DNA of 8,632 nt from Gammaproteobacteria bacterium (GTDB lineage: Bacteria; Pseudomonadota; Gammaproteobacteria; GCA-001735895): positions 1 to 8,632 of the forward strand of contig JAPUFZ010000124.1 in NCBI GenBank assembly GCA_027293245.1, read 5' to 3'. Made by a program: the position numbers and the translations under genes. Positions within the stretch are counted from its first letter, which is position 1, and each line of letters begins with the position of its first letter. Of the stretch, positions 1-7,895 are shown one piece after another. Under the pieces are notes generated by a model. The model made no database searches. It had not been told where the DNA came from and saw nothing but the letters and a program-made list of their open reading frames with translations.

Positions 1-914
1 ATTGCGTAAAACGGCGTGAAATACCACACCGGCGCAATATGTTCGGGGGTCTGGAATGGATTAGCCGGTATAAAGTTCGCGTGCTCGAGGAAATACCCGC
101 CCATTTCAGGCGCGAAGAATACAACCCCACTAAACAATATCAGAAATCCGACCACACCGACGATATCCTTTACCGAATAGTAGGGATGGAAGGGAATGCC
201 GTCCAGGGGAATGCCGTTTTCATCTTTATATTTCTTGATCTCGACCCCGTCTGGATTATTCGAGCCAACTTCGTGCAGGGCGAGGATGTGCATGACCACG
301 AGCAACAGTAAAACCAGCGGCACGGCGGCGACATGCAGGGCCAAGAACCGGTTCAGGGTTGCATCGGCAATAACGAAATCACCACGGATCCACAGCGTCA
401 GTTCATCCCCCACCACCGGAATTGCGCCAAATAGCGAGATGATAACCTGTGCGCCCCAGTAAGACATTTGACCCCAGGGTAATAGATAGCCCATGAAAGC
501 CTCGGCCATCAATGCCAGGAAAATAAACATCCCGAAAAGCCAGACCAGTTCGCGCGGTTTCTGGTACGAGCCATACATCAGGCCACGAAACATATGCAGA
601 TAAACGACGATGAAAAACGCCGAGGATCCGGTCGAGTGCAGATAACGAATTAACCAGCCCCAGTCAACGTCGCGCATGATGTATTCGACTGATTCAAAAG
701 CCAGTTCACCATCGGGCTTGTAATGCATGGTTAAAAAGATTCCGGTTACAATTTGAAGCACCAGCACCAGTAGTGCCAGTGAGCCAAAAAAATACCAGAA
801 GTTAAAATTTTTCGGTGCGTAATATTTTGATAAATGCTCTTCCCACATTTTCGTCAGCGGGAACCGCTCATCGATCCAGCCCAGCAAACCACCCGTCGAA
901 GATTTATTATTCAT
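1..914 (-). CDS. petB: Cytochrome b of the cytochrome bc1 complex (3' end cut by window)
   Basis: Translating the minus strand from the ATG at 914-912 gives 304 uninterrupted residues up to the window edge; the C-terminal part is missing. The product is the integral membrane subunit of ubiquinol:cytochrome c oxidoreductase, carrying hemes bL and bH and forming both quinone sites. Visible marks are a hydrophobic four-helix core (about residues 40-210), heme-ligand histidine pairs H93/H107 and H194/H209, the GYLLPWGQ segment of the Qo region (142-149), and a Qo-loop motif reading P295-V-W-Y298 where mitochondria and Rhodobacter have PEWY. The first histidine pair is separated by 13 residues and the second by 14. 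The A of the start codon is the last base of the petA stop (TGATG), so the two are translationally coupled. Cytochrome c1 should follow outside the window. The identity is secure. Confidence 0.96.
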   Translation of the reverse strand, partial: MNNKSSTGGLLGWIDERFPLTKMWEEHLSKYYAPKNFNFWYFFGSLALLVLVLQIVTGIFLTMHYKPDGELAFESVEYIMRDVDWGWLIRYLHSTGSSAFFIVVYLHMFRGLMYGSYQKPRELVWLFGMFIFLALMAEAFMGYLLPWGQMSYWGAQVIISLFGAIPVVGDELTLWIRGDFVIADATLNRFLALHVAAVPLVLLLLVVMHILALHEVGSNNPDGVEIKKYKDENGIPLDGIPFHPYYSVKDIVGVVGFLILFSGVVFFAPEMGGYFLEHANFIPANPFQTPEHIAPVWYFTPFYA

Positions 915-1489
915 CATGCTACTCCATCTTCGCCAATTAAGATCAGGCCGTCATTTATGAAATAATAGGGTGGAATAGTCATATTCGTGGGTGCTGGAAC
1001 CCCGGTGTATACACGCCCGGCAAAATCAAACTTGGAACCATGGCAGGGGCAGAAAAATCCCCCCTGGAAATCGGCTGTAATGGTCGGTTGATAAAGAGGC
1101 GAACAACCCAGATGAGTACAAATACCCACCATAATCAAATATTCAGGCTTGATAGAACGATATTCATTTTCGGCGTATTTTGGCTGAATACTGTCCTCTG
1201 ACTCTGGATCGCGCAAATCACCGACTACTTTAGACAGGGTTGCGAGGGCCTTTGCGTCTCTTCTCACCACCCAGACCGGTTTACCGCGCCATGGTACAAT
1301 AATTTGCTGACCAGGCTGGAGTTTGCTGATATCCGCCTTGACCGGGGCACCGGCTGCTTTTGCGCGTGCACTCGGACTCCAGCTCATAACAAAAGGAACG
1401 GCTGCCGCTACCGTGCCAACCGCCCCGACTACAACGGTTGCCGCGGTCAAAAAGCGCCGGCGATTATTATCTACACTATCAGAAGACAT
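914..1489 (-). CDS. petA: Ubiquinol-cytochrome c reductase iron-sulfur subunit (Rieske protein)
   Basis: This 191-residue protein is the Rieske [2Fe-2S] subunit of the bc1 complex; it takes the first electron from quinol at the Qo site and passes it to cytochrome c1. The cluster-binding boxes are complete: C124-T-H126-L-G-C129 and C147-P-C149-H150-G-S152, giving two Cys and two His ligands plus the disulfide cysteines. The N-terminus has a Tat-type signal (N9-R-R-R-F-L-T15) leading into a hydrophobic segment (about 15-37) that stays as the membrane anchor, with the cluster domain in the periplasm. The ATG has an AGGA-type ribosome site about nine bases upstream on the minus strand. It is the first gene of petAB(C) and overlaps petB by one base. 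Length and motif spacing are normal for proteobacteria. Confidence 0.97.
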   Translation of the reverse strand: MSSDSVDNNRRRFLTAATVVVGAVGTVAAAVPFVMSWSPSARAKAAGAPVKADISKLQPGQQIIVPWRGKPVWVVRRDAKALATLSKVVGDLRDPESEDSIQPKYAENEYRSIKPEYLIMVGICTHLGCSPLYQPTITADFQGGFFCPCHGSKFDFAGRVYTGVPAPTNMTIPPYYFINDGLILIGEDGVA

Positions 1490-1563
1490 TCGAATCTATC
1501 CTAAGTTAAAGATTTGAAACGTAGAATAAATGGCCCTTATTCCACACATAAAAAACGCTCGCT

Positions 1564-1592
1564 AGAATAGCTTAAAATCACTTTTCCGTCGA
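1564..1592 (-). promoter_or_regulatory. Possible sigma70-type promoter for petAB
   Basis: On the minus strand, TCGACG (1592-1587) and TATTCT (1569-1564) are 17 bases apart, each matching four of six consensus positions. It lies upstream of petA in the 140-base gap after the Nif3-family gene. The match is weak and is only a candidate. Confidence 0.25.
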
Positions 1593-1604
1593 GTGCCATG
1601 ATAA

Positions 1605-1644
1605 CCTAAATCGGTTAATTATAACGGTTTTAAACCGGGTTAGG
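1605..1644. repeat. Inverted repeat at the 3' end of the Nif3-family gene
   Basis: CCTAA (1605-1609) and CGGTT (1612-1616) pair with AACCG (1633-1637) and TTAGG (1640-1644), forming two 5-bp helices separated by a 2x2 internal loop. A smaller palindrome, CGGTTT-T-AAACCG (1625-1637), competes with it and spans the Nif3 stop codon. It could act as a transcript end or stabilising hairpin for the minus-strand gene, but no U-run follows, so it is not a canonical intrinsic terminator. Confidence 0.35.
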
Positions 1645-2385
1645 GATATCGATGAATTGCTGCCGCACACCAAACTGCTTTTCGAGTATGCCGGCAAGCG
1701 CCTGAACACCGTATCGCTCGGTGGCATGATGACCTGCGGCAATATAGTGAATGCCCGCCTCCCTGGCAAAGTGGAATGTATGTTCAGAGACCTCACCACT
1801 GACAAAGGCGTCAACACCCCTGGCCGCCGCCTGCTCGATATAGTTTTGTGCCGCGCCAGTACACCAGGCGATTGTCTGGACAGGTCGATCACCACAGGAA
1901 ATACTCAGCACACTGGTATTGAGCCTGGTTTCGATCGACTCGGTTAATTCTGCCAGTGTCATTGCGGCAGGCAACACACCATTGAGCACGATATCGTGTT
2001 TACCCACGCTCGCAAAGCTACCTTGAGTTTGCCAACCCATTAATTTCCCAAATTGCGCGTTATTACCTACCTCGGGATGAGCATCCAGGGGTAAATGATA
2101 AGCAATCAAATTGATATTATTTCTGATCAGGGCCCGAATTCGCCGGCCTTTGAAGCCTTTGATTGGTAGTGCCTCACCCTTCCAGAAATAACCATGATGT
2201 ACTAGCAAAGTATCCGCTTTTTGGGCAATCGCTGCCTCGATCAAATCCAGGCTCGCAGTCACTCCGCTAACGATGTGATTGACCTCTGCCGACGACTCCA
2301 CCTGTAAACCATTGGGACAATAGTCATCGAATTCGTCCACTCGCAGGTAGTCATCACAAAACTCGCACAACTGTTCTAGTCGCAT
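1630..2385 (-). CDS. Nif3-like dinuclear metal center hexameric protein (YbgI family)
   Basis: The 251-residue product belongs to the Nif3/YbgI (DUF34) family, conserved proteins that bind two metal ions inside a toroidal hexamer. Their cellular role is still poorly defined; a GTP cyclohydrolase I-like label is common but weakly supported. Numbered from the chosen start, the metal ligands are H63-H64 (in LLVHHGYFW), D101 (HLPLDAH), and H219 and E223 (AGHHATERYG), at positions matching my memory of E. coli YbgI. The family N-terminal block YCPNGLQVE is at 22-30. An upstream in-frame ATG at 2421 would add 12 residues, but the ATG at 2385 has a strong ribosome site (AGAGGAC) seven bases before it and gives the family's usual length. 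The gene is divergent from the algW-like protease. Confidence 0.93.
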   Translation of the reverse strand: MRLEQLCEFCDDYLRVDEFDDYCPNGLQVESSAEVNHIVSGVTASLDLIEAAIAQKADTLLVHHGYFWKGEALPIKGFKGRRIRALIRNNINLIAYHLPLDAHPEVGNNAQFGKLMGWQTQGSFASVGKHDIVLNGVLPAAMTLAELTESIETRLNTSVLSISCGDRPVQTIAWCTGAAQNYIEQAAARGVDAFVSGEVSEHTFHFAREAGIHYIAAGHHATERYGVQALAGILEKQFGVRQQFIDIPNPV

Positions 2386-2392
2386 TATCAAA

Positions 2393-2399
2393 GTCCTCT
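2393..2399 (-). promoter_or_regulatory. Ribosome-binding site deciding the Nif3-family start
   Basis: AGAGGAC on the minus strand is seven bases upstream of the ATG at 2385-2383. The alternative ATG at 2421 has no comparable site, so the shorter product is preferred. Confidence 0.7.
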
Positions 2400-2409
2400 T
2401 GCCCGTAGT

Positions 2410-2438
2410 TTGCATGAGCAATAGGTGCTTATGATACT
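2410..2438 (+). promoter_or_regulatory. Possible promoter for the algW-like protease gene
   Basis: TTGCAT (2410-2415) and GATACT (2433-2438) are 17 bases apart in the 61-base divergent gap. If used, transcription would begin near 2445, almost at the GTG at 2447, so the mRNA would be nearly leaderless. This agrees with the lack of a Shine-Dalgarno sequence before that GTG. Both hexamers are imperfect. Confidence 0.3.
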
Positions 2439-2446
2439 ATTTCAGC

Positions 2447-3610
2447 GTGAAATTAATCAAAGTAATTGGTTTTATCGTACAGTTCGGGCTGATCGGCCTG
2501 GGCCTGGCCGCCCTGTATCTGATTTGGCAATCCGATCACAACCGCAATGAAATATTTAATCTGTTATCGCCATCGCAACTGACCCAGCCTTCGAGTCGGC
2601 CAAACTCTGCTGTAATGGGCCCGGTGGCTTCCTACGCCGATGCGGTTGCCTCGGCTTTTACTTCGGTAGTTACTATCTATACCTCGAAGCAGATCAAACA
2701 AAAAACCCACCCGTTGCTGAACGATCCAATCTTCAATCAGTTATTTGGCGATCAGTTAGAGAGCCAGCGCAGCCGGACTGAAACCAACCTGGGTTCGGGC
2801 GTCATAATCAGTGCCGATGGCTATATAATCACCAACCAGCATGTTATTGACGGGGCAGACGAAATTCTGGTTTTGCTATCCGATGGTCGCGGTAGTCAGG
2901 CCGTACTGGTTGGCGAAGACAAAGAAACTGATATTGCTATTCTGCATATTCCTATCAGCGGATTAAACCCGATCGAGGTAGCCGATTCTTTGCCGGTTCG
3001 CGTCGGTGATGTCGTGCTCGCAATTGGCAATCCACTGAATGTCGGCCAAACTGTCACCATGGGCATCATCAGCGCCACCGGTAGAAATCGTATCGGACTG
3101 AATACCTTCGAAAATTTCATTCAGACCGATGCCGCGATCAATCCTGGTAATTCAGGCGGGGCATTGATAAACGCCCATGGCCAACTGATTGGCATTAATA
3201 CCGCGATCTATAGCCAGGTCGTTGGTGCACAGGGCATAGGTTTTGCGATTCCAATTTCTATCGCGCTGGATATCAATCAACAGCTCATAGACAACGGCAA
3301 GGTTACCCGGGGGTGGATCGGCGTCGTCGGAGACAGGCAAATCACTGCGAAAGCAGCGATGGAGACCGGTGACCCCAATATCAAAGGCGCCCTAATCGTC
3401 GGCGTATTTCTCGATAGTCCAGCCGATCAGGCGGGAATTCGTGCAGGCGATATCATAGTTGCGATCAACCGTGACCCGGTCGATAGCATACGTGATTTAC
3501 TCGAAATAATTACCCTGCACCGGCCTGGTGAATTAATCGAAGTGACGGTGTACAGGGGTCCCGAGAAAATGTCTTTTACGATGCGTGCGACTGAGCGCCC
3601 TGCTCTGTAA
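2447..3610 (+). CDS. algW: Periplasmic membrane-anchored serine protease with one PDZ domain (DegS/AlgW type)
   Basis: This 387-residue protein belongs to the HtrA/Do group. A short cytoplasmic N-terminus and one membrane helix (about 7-27) anchor a trypsin-like domain (about 60-285) and a single C-terminal PDZ domain (about 288-380). The catalytic triad is H132 (in TNQHVIDGA), D162 (ETDIAIL) and S236 (NPGNSGGAL). One PDZ domain plus an N-terminal anchor is the DegS/AlgW layout, not the two-PDZ DegP layout. Such proteases sense misfolded outer-membrane proteins and make the first cut in the anti-sigma factor (RseA or MucA), releasing sigmaE/AlgU. Closeness to petAB and hisD-hisG-murA favours the Pseudomonas AlgW name. 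The start is GTG with no clear ribosome site; no in-frame ATG lies just upstream. Its stop is one base from the converging hisD stop. AlgW versus DegS is a naming choice. Confidence 0.92.
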   Translation: MKLIKVIGFIVQFGLIGLGLAALYLIWQSDHNRNEIFNLLSPSQLTQPSSRPNSAVMGPVASYADAVASAFTSVVTIYTSKQIKQKTHPLLNDPIFNQLFGDQLESQRSRTETNLGSGVIISADGYIITNQHVIDGADEILVLLSDGRGSQAVLVGEDKETDIAILHIPISGLNPIEVADSLPVRVGDVVLAIGNPLNVGQTVTMGIISATGRNRIGLNTFENFIQTDAAINPGNSGGALINAHGQLIGINTAIYSQVVGAQGIGFAIPISIALDINQQLIDNGKVTRGWIGVVGDRQITAKAAMETGDPNIKGALIVGVFLDSPADQAGIRAGDIIVAINRDPVDSIRDLLEIITLHRPGELIEVTVYRGPEKMSFTMRATERPAL

Positions 3611-3611
3611 A

Positions 3612-4916
3612 TCATCTCTTGATTCGATACTCGGCAGAACGCGCATGCGCGATTAGGCCTTCACCCTGCGCGAATACCGAGGCCAGTTTTCCCAAATCTG
3701 ATGCGCCAGCAACTGAGCAACCGATCAAACTGGAACGTTTCTGGAAATCATAGACACCGAGCGGCGAGGAAAACCGTGCCGTCCTCGATGTGGGCAATAC
3801 ATGGTTGGGACCTGCACAATAATCTCCCAGTGCCTCGGCCGTGTAACGACCCATAAAAATAGCCCCTGCATGACGTATCGAGCGAGCGATCACCGGCGCG
3901 TTTTCAACCGATAGTTCCAGATGTTCCGGAGCAATATGGTTCGCCACCCTGATCGCCTCGTCGATATCGGCAACCTGCACCAGGGCACCACGCGCGCGCA
4001 ACGAAGCATTGATAATATCCCTGCGCGGCATCTCCCCTATCAAACGCCCCATACTGGCCTCTACCGCATCGAGGAATTCAGCATCCTGTGACAACAATAT
4101 CGCCTGTGCATCTTCATCGTGTTCGGCCTGTGAAAACAAATCCATCGCAATCCAGTCGGCACTGGTATTACCATCGCAGATCACCAGGATTTCAGATGGC
4201 CCGGCGATCATATCAATTCCCACCCTGCCAAATACCAGTCGCTTAGCCGTGGCGACATAACTATTGCCAGGACCCACTATCTTGTCGACTGCCGGAATCG
4301 ACTCGGTACCATAGGCCAGTGCCGCTATAGCCTGGGCTCCGCCAATCGTAAAAACCCGATCAACGCCTGCAATATGTGCAGCGGCCAGCACCAGTTCATT
4401 CACCACTGCTTCGGGTGTTGGTACCACCATGATCAATTCCTCGACGCCCGCTACCCTGGCTGGAATAGCATTCATCAATACCGAGGAAGGATAGGCAGCC
4501 TTGCCTCCGGGTACATAAAGTCCCACCCTTTCCAACGCAGTTACCTGCTGACCCAGCACTGTGCCATCGGCCTCGGTATATTCCCAGGAGTCCAGTTTCT
4601 GGTGTTCGGCGTAAGATCGAATTCTAATTGCGGCCTGTTCGAGAACCTCCCGTTGGCGCTCCGGCAACCCCTCGTAGGCTTGCGCGAGCCGGCTCAGGGG
4701 CATCTCCAGCTGGCCTATCGAATCTGCCTGAAACCTATCGAATTTCGCAGTATATTCTATCAGCGCCGCATCACCACGACTGCGCACGGCATCGATAATA
4801 TCGGTTACGGTTTTCAGCAAGACATCATCCGATGCCGCATCCCAGGCCAGTAACTCTTCTAATTTTTGCCAGAAATCCGCGCTTCGGCTATCCAGGCGTT
4901 TTATCTGGATCTTCAA
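3612..4916 (-). CDS. hisD: Histidinol dehydrogenase
   Basis: This 434-residue enzyme oxidises L-histidinol to L-histidine in two NAD-dependent steps, the end of the histidine pathway, as a cytoplasmic zinc-dependent homodimer. Visible family features are the GPGNSYV nucleotide-binding stretch (215-221), AGPSEI (238-243), likely zinc ligands Q263 and H266 (FSQAEHDED), D365 (LGDY) and H424 (LIAHA), and the catalytic pair E331-H332 in [10 protein letters not shown]. The start is TTG at 4916-4914: it overlaps the hisG stop as TTGA, has GAGGAAT seven bases upstream, and yields the normal length, whereas the next in-frame Met (residue 72) would remove conserved sequence. It is the last gene of murA-hisG-hisD. 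In Pseudomonas hisC comes next; here the convergent protease gene follows at once. Confidence 0.97.
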   Translation of the reverse strand: MKIQIKRLDSRSADFWQKLEELLAWDAASDDVLLKTVTDIIDAVRSRGDAALIEYTAKFDRFQADSIGQLEMPLSRLAQAYEGLPERQREVLEQAAIRIRSYAEHQKLDSWEYTEADGTVLGQQVTALERVGLYVPGGKAAYPSSVLMNAIPARVAGVEELIMVVPTPEAVVNELVLAAAHIAGVDRVFTIGGAQAIAALAYGTESIPAVDKIVGPGNSYVATAKRLVFGRVGIDMIAGPSEILVICDGNTSADWIAMDLFSQAEHDEDAQAILLSQDAEFLDAVEASMGRLIGEMPRRDIINASLRARGALVQVADIDEAIRVANHIAPEHLELSVENAPVIARSIRHAGAIFMGRYTAEALGDYCAGPNHVLPTSRTARFSSPLGVYDFQKRSSLIGCSVAGASDLGKLASVFAQGEGLIAHARSAEYRIKR

Positions 4917-5554
4917 CCGAACGATTCCTCAACGGCTTTTTCCATCTTCGATACCAAATCCTTAACTGCCTGATTCTTCATCTTTAACGAGGCTCGATTC
5001 ACAATTAGTCGGGAACTGATATCCATAATGTGCTCTAGCGGGATCAGCCCATTGGCTTTCAATGTCTTACCCGTATCGACAAGATCAACGATTAAATCAG
5101 CGAGACCCACTATGGGGGCAAGCTCCATCGAACCATACAGTTTAATCAACTCAACCTGTTGTCCCTGCTGCAGAAAAAAATCGCGCGTAATTTCGGGGTA
5201 TTTGGTAGCGACCTTGAGACGGCCCCTGGGTCTGGTCCTGTCAGCAAATCCCGCGGTCATCATTTTGCAGGTTGCGATTTTCAAATCCACGCGTTCGTAA
5301 AGTCCTTCGCCGCCATGTTCGCGCAGCACATCCTTACCCGCAACACCCAGATCTGCCGCCCCGTATTGAACATAAACAGGCACATCGGCTGAACGGATTA
5401 ACACCAGCTTGATATGATCCTGATTGGTAGAAAATACCAGTTTGCGGCTGCTTGACAGATTGTCGGCAGGCTCTATCCCGGCACGCGCAAGTAACGCCAG
5501 CGTATCATCCAGTATTCGGCCCTTGGCGAGCGCAATGGTTAACTGTTGAGACAT
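4913..5554 (-). CDS. hisG: ATP phosphoribosyltransferase catalytic subunit, short form
   Basis: The product condenses ATP with PRPP to N1-(5'-phosphoribosyl)-ATP, the committed step of histidine biosynthesis. At 213 residues it is the short HisG form, lacking the C-terminal ACT-like regulatory domain of the roughly 300-residue long form. Short forms need the HisRS-like partner HisZ for activity and histidine feedback, so a hisZ gene is expected elsewhere in the genome (inference). The N-terminal block [15 protein letters not shown] and the PRPP-binding segment D157[13 protein letters not shown] are clear. The AAGGAG ribosome site lies 17 bases before the ATG, overlapping the murA stop, which is longer spacing than usual, but an in-frame TAA just upstream excludes an earlier start. 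murA ends 21 bases upstream; hisD overlaps by four bases. Confidence 0.97.
   Translation of the reverse strand: MSQQLTIALAKGRILDDTLALLARAGIEPADNLSSSRKLVFSTNQDHIKLVLIRSADVPVYVQYGAADLGVAGKDVLREHGGEGLYERVDLKIATCKMMTAGFADRTRPRGRLKVATKYPEITRDFFLQQGQQVELIKLYGSMELAPIVGLADLIVDLVDTGKTLKANGLIPLEHIMDISSRLIVNRASLKMKNQAVKDLVSKMEKAVEESFG
4924..4930 (-). promoter_or_regulatory. Ribosome-binding site supporting the TTG start of hisD
   Basis: GAGGAAT on the minus strand lies inside the end of hisG, seven bases before the TTG start of hisD. Together with the TTGA stop/start overlap it suggests coupled translation. Confidence 0.65.
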
Positions 5555-5575
5555 TACAAATTAATCAGAGGCTCC

Positions 5576-6906
<1,331 letters not shown>

Positions 6907-6916
<10 letters not shown>

Positions 6917-6953
6917 ATGTTGACCTTAACTTCAACCTGTAAAGTTGACTTAA
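6907..6953 (+). repeat. Imperfect direct repeat at the edge of the transposase remnant
   Basis: CCTGTAA ... GTTGAC(C)TTAA occurs at 6907-6929 and again at 6936-6953, differing in the length of the spacer between the two blocks (five bases versus one). It lies where base composition rises from AT-rich to GC-rich, so it may mark an insertion or rearrangement point. Confidence 0.4.
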
Positions 6954-7311
6954 TCCGGGAGCCGAAAGTTGAGGAGGCTCAGGCCGGCCCCGGTCCGGAA
7001 TTCCGATGCCGGGTCAAGTCGAGTTGGGGCCGGCTGATCAAGAAGATACGCGAAGTCGACCCGATGATCTGCCCGCATTGTGGCGCCGAGATGCGGATTC
7101 CGGCAGGAGTCCGCCCCGCGAGCGGAGCGAGTGCTTCGCCTAAAGCGCCTACTTTTGGTGCGTATTATCGAACAAGCACCGGTGATCGAGCGAACCTGCA
7201 ATACATCGTCGCGTGGGACCCGCAGCCGCCGTTGCGGGGACCACCTGAACCAGCCGATTGTCCCGTGCATAGATACCGTTAATCTATGAATCATTGCCGC
7301 CAATCGCTTGA
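6917..7311 (+). pseudogene. 3' remnant of an IS91-like transposase gene, frameshifted
   Basis: Only about the last quarter of a transposase gene remains. The stretch W-G-R-L-I-K-K-I-R-E-V-D-P followed by C-P-H-C-G-A-E-M-R-I (about 7024-7099) resembles the zinc-binding C-terminus of IS91-like (Y2-type) transposases, where I recall patterns like WARLIxKxYEVDPLxCPxCGxxMR. The homology continues only with frame changes: RIIEQAPVIER (from 7161) is in a second frame, LQYIVAWDPQPPLRGPPEPAD returns to the first (open to a stop at 7282), and IPLIYESLPPIA plus TGA (7273-7311), like the usual family ending, is in a third. About 50-60 bases of GC-rich, hairpin-prone sequence interrupt the gene at roughly 7100-7157. 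The N-terminal HUH nuclease part is absent, so it cannot be active. The exact 5' edge is uncertain; family identity rests on recalled motifs. Confidence 0.72.
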
Positions 7312-7316
7312 GCGGC
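7296..7316. repeat. Hairpin at the end of the transposase remnant
   Basis: GCCGC-CAA pairs with TTG-(A)-GCGGC around a TCGC loop, an 8-bp stem with one bulge, spanning the last sense codons and TGA of the remnant. IS91-like elements carry subterminal hairpins, so this may be part of the element's end. No U-run follows in either direction. Confidence 0.4.
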
Positions 7317-7330
7317 GCAGGGCTGGTTGT

Positions 7331-7384
7331 GGGCAAAATGCACGAGTAGCGGGAATTTTGTCCGACGGTAGCGCGTTGTTAGAA
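7331..7384 (-). other. Truncated attC-like recombination site (attC3)
   Basis: Read on the minus strand from 7384, the R''-type box TTCTAAC is followed by AACGCGCTACC (L''-like) and a palindrome whose arms GGACAAAAT (7363-7355) and ATTTTGCCC (7339-7331) can pair. CGGACAAAAT also occurs in attC1 at nearly the same distance from its R'' box (20 versus 21 bases). No opposite R' core (GTTRRRY) is found before 7282, so the second half is lost or replaced by the transposase remnant. The box includes the TAA stop of the zinc-finger gene. It could instead be part of the insertion-element end. Confidence 0.5.
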
Positions 7385-7792
7385 GTTTTTTGCCACATAA
7401 CCTATTGCTTCTGCAATTAGAAAAAAAACTGCGAAGTATTTTAGCCCAGCTTTGTACCCAAAAGATTGATTTCCGATGTATAAATCAATTATTAGGTATC
7501 TCTGGATTAAGCTCAGTTCGAAACCACAATGCGGACAAGTTGAATCGTATATATACATATGCAATCCACAATAGGGACATGGTGATGTTCGCGTATATTG
7601 AAAACCTAGGATTCCCCATCGCGCTACGTGACCTATGTTGGTTGGCTTCTTAGGTGGCTCTTTTAATGCACGACCCCATCCTTCTGCAATACCGCTGTCA
7701 GCGCCAACCGGGCACCCACAGATCCTGCAATATTTTTCGGTGGCATCATTACCCGACTCGCAAGCTAGACATTGCCATCGGTAATTTGTCAT
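7379..7792 (-). CDS. Cassette-encoded small protein with a RanBP2-type zinc finger and a second zinc ribbon
   Basis: This 137-residue protein is not one I can name. Residues 6-25 fit the RanBP2-type finger exactly: W6-x-C8-x2-C11-x3-N15-x6-C22-x2-C25. A second four-cysteine ribbon is at C72-x2-C75 and C86-x2-C89. Residues about 115-133 form one hydrophobic stretch that could be a membrane helix or buried helix. In eukaryotes RanBP2 fingers bind ubiquitin or single-stranded RNA; such a role here is only a guess. The ATG lies four bases beyond the R' box of the preceding attC, so its only ribosome-site candidate (AGAAG) comes from that box. The stop is within the R'' box of the next attC-like site, as expected for a compact cassette. 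It is AT-richer than the murA-his operon. Confidence 0.8.
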   Translation of the reverse strand: MTNYRWQCLACESGNDATEKYCRICGCPVGADSGIAEGWGRALKEPPKKPTNIGHVARWGILGFQYTRTSPCPYCGLHMYIYDSTCPHCGFELSLIQRYLIIDLYIGNQSFGYKAGLKYFAVFFLIAEAIGYVAKNF

Positions 7793-7796
7793 AAAC

Positions 7797-7877
7797 TTCT
7801 AACGCCGCGCTAACGGGTGAGCCACGCAGTGGCAAATCCCAGTGACCGTAGGGAGCGAGTTGAGCGCCTTGTTATGC
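7797..7877 (-). other. Integron attC site of the RidA cassette (attC2)
   Basis: On the minus strand it runs from R'' GCATAAC (7877-7871) to R' GTTAGAA (7803-7797), 81 bases. The end arms pair as TAAC-NNN-GCGCT-AAC with one unpaired extra base, the extrahelical base typical of attC hairpins. A small apical hairpin GCCAC-GCA-GTGGC is at 7821-7833. It lies 18 bases after the RidA stop, making RidA and this site one cassette. Confidence 0.88.
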
Positions 7878-7895
7878 GCAACATTTGTACCCTTT

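Noticed and set aside
1618..1623. Perfect TATAAT on the minus strand as a petA promoter
   Set aside because: No acceptable -35 hexamer lies 16-18 bases upstream, and it falls in the loop of the inverted repeat at the Nif3-family gene end.
1578..1895. A 105-codon minus-strand open frame at the end of the Nif3-family gene
   Set aside because: It overlaps the conserved C-terminus of the Nif3-family protein in another frame on the same strand and has no homology signal.
4374..4853. A 159-codon plus-strand open frame inside hisD
   Set aside because: It lies wholly antisense to hisD, which has intact catalytic and zinc-binding residues; no ribosome site or known motif supports it.
6917..7282. An intact 121-residue plus-strand protein
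   Set aside because: The frame is open, but family homology leaves it twice and continues past its stop to 7311, so it is a decayed gene fragment, not a gene.
7080..7289. A separate 69-codon plus-strand gene
   Set aside because: Only its middle (RIIEQAPVIER) makes sense, as part of the frameshifted transposase; the rest is out-of-frame reading.
6950..7336. A 128-codon minus-strand open frame across the transposase remnant
   Set aside because: It is antisense to recognisable IS91-like homology, has arginine-rich low-complexity composition typical of a shadow frame in GC-rich DNA, and shows no family motif.
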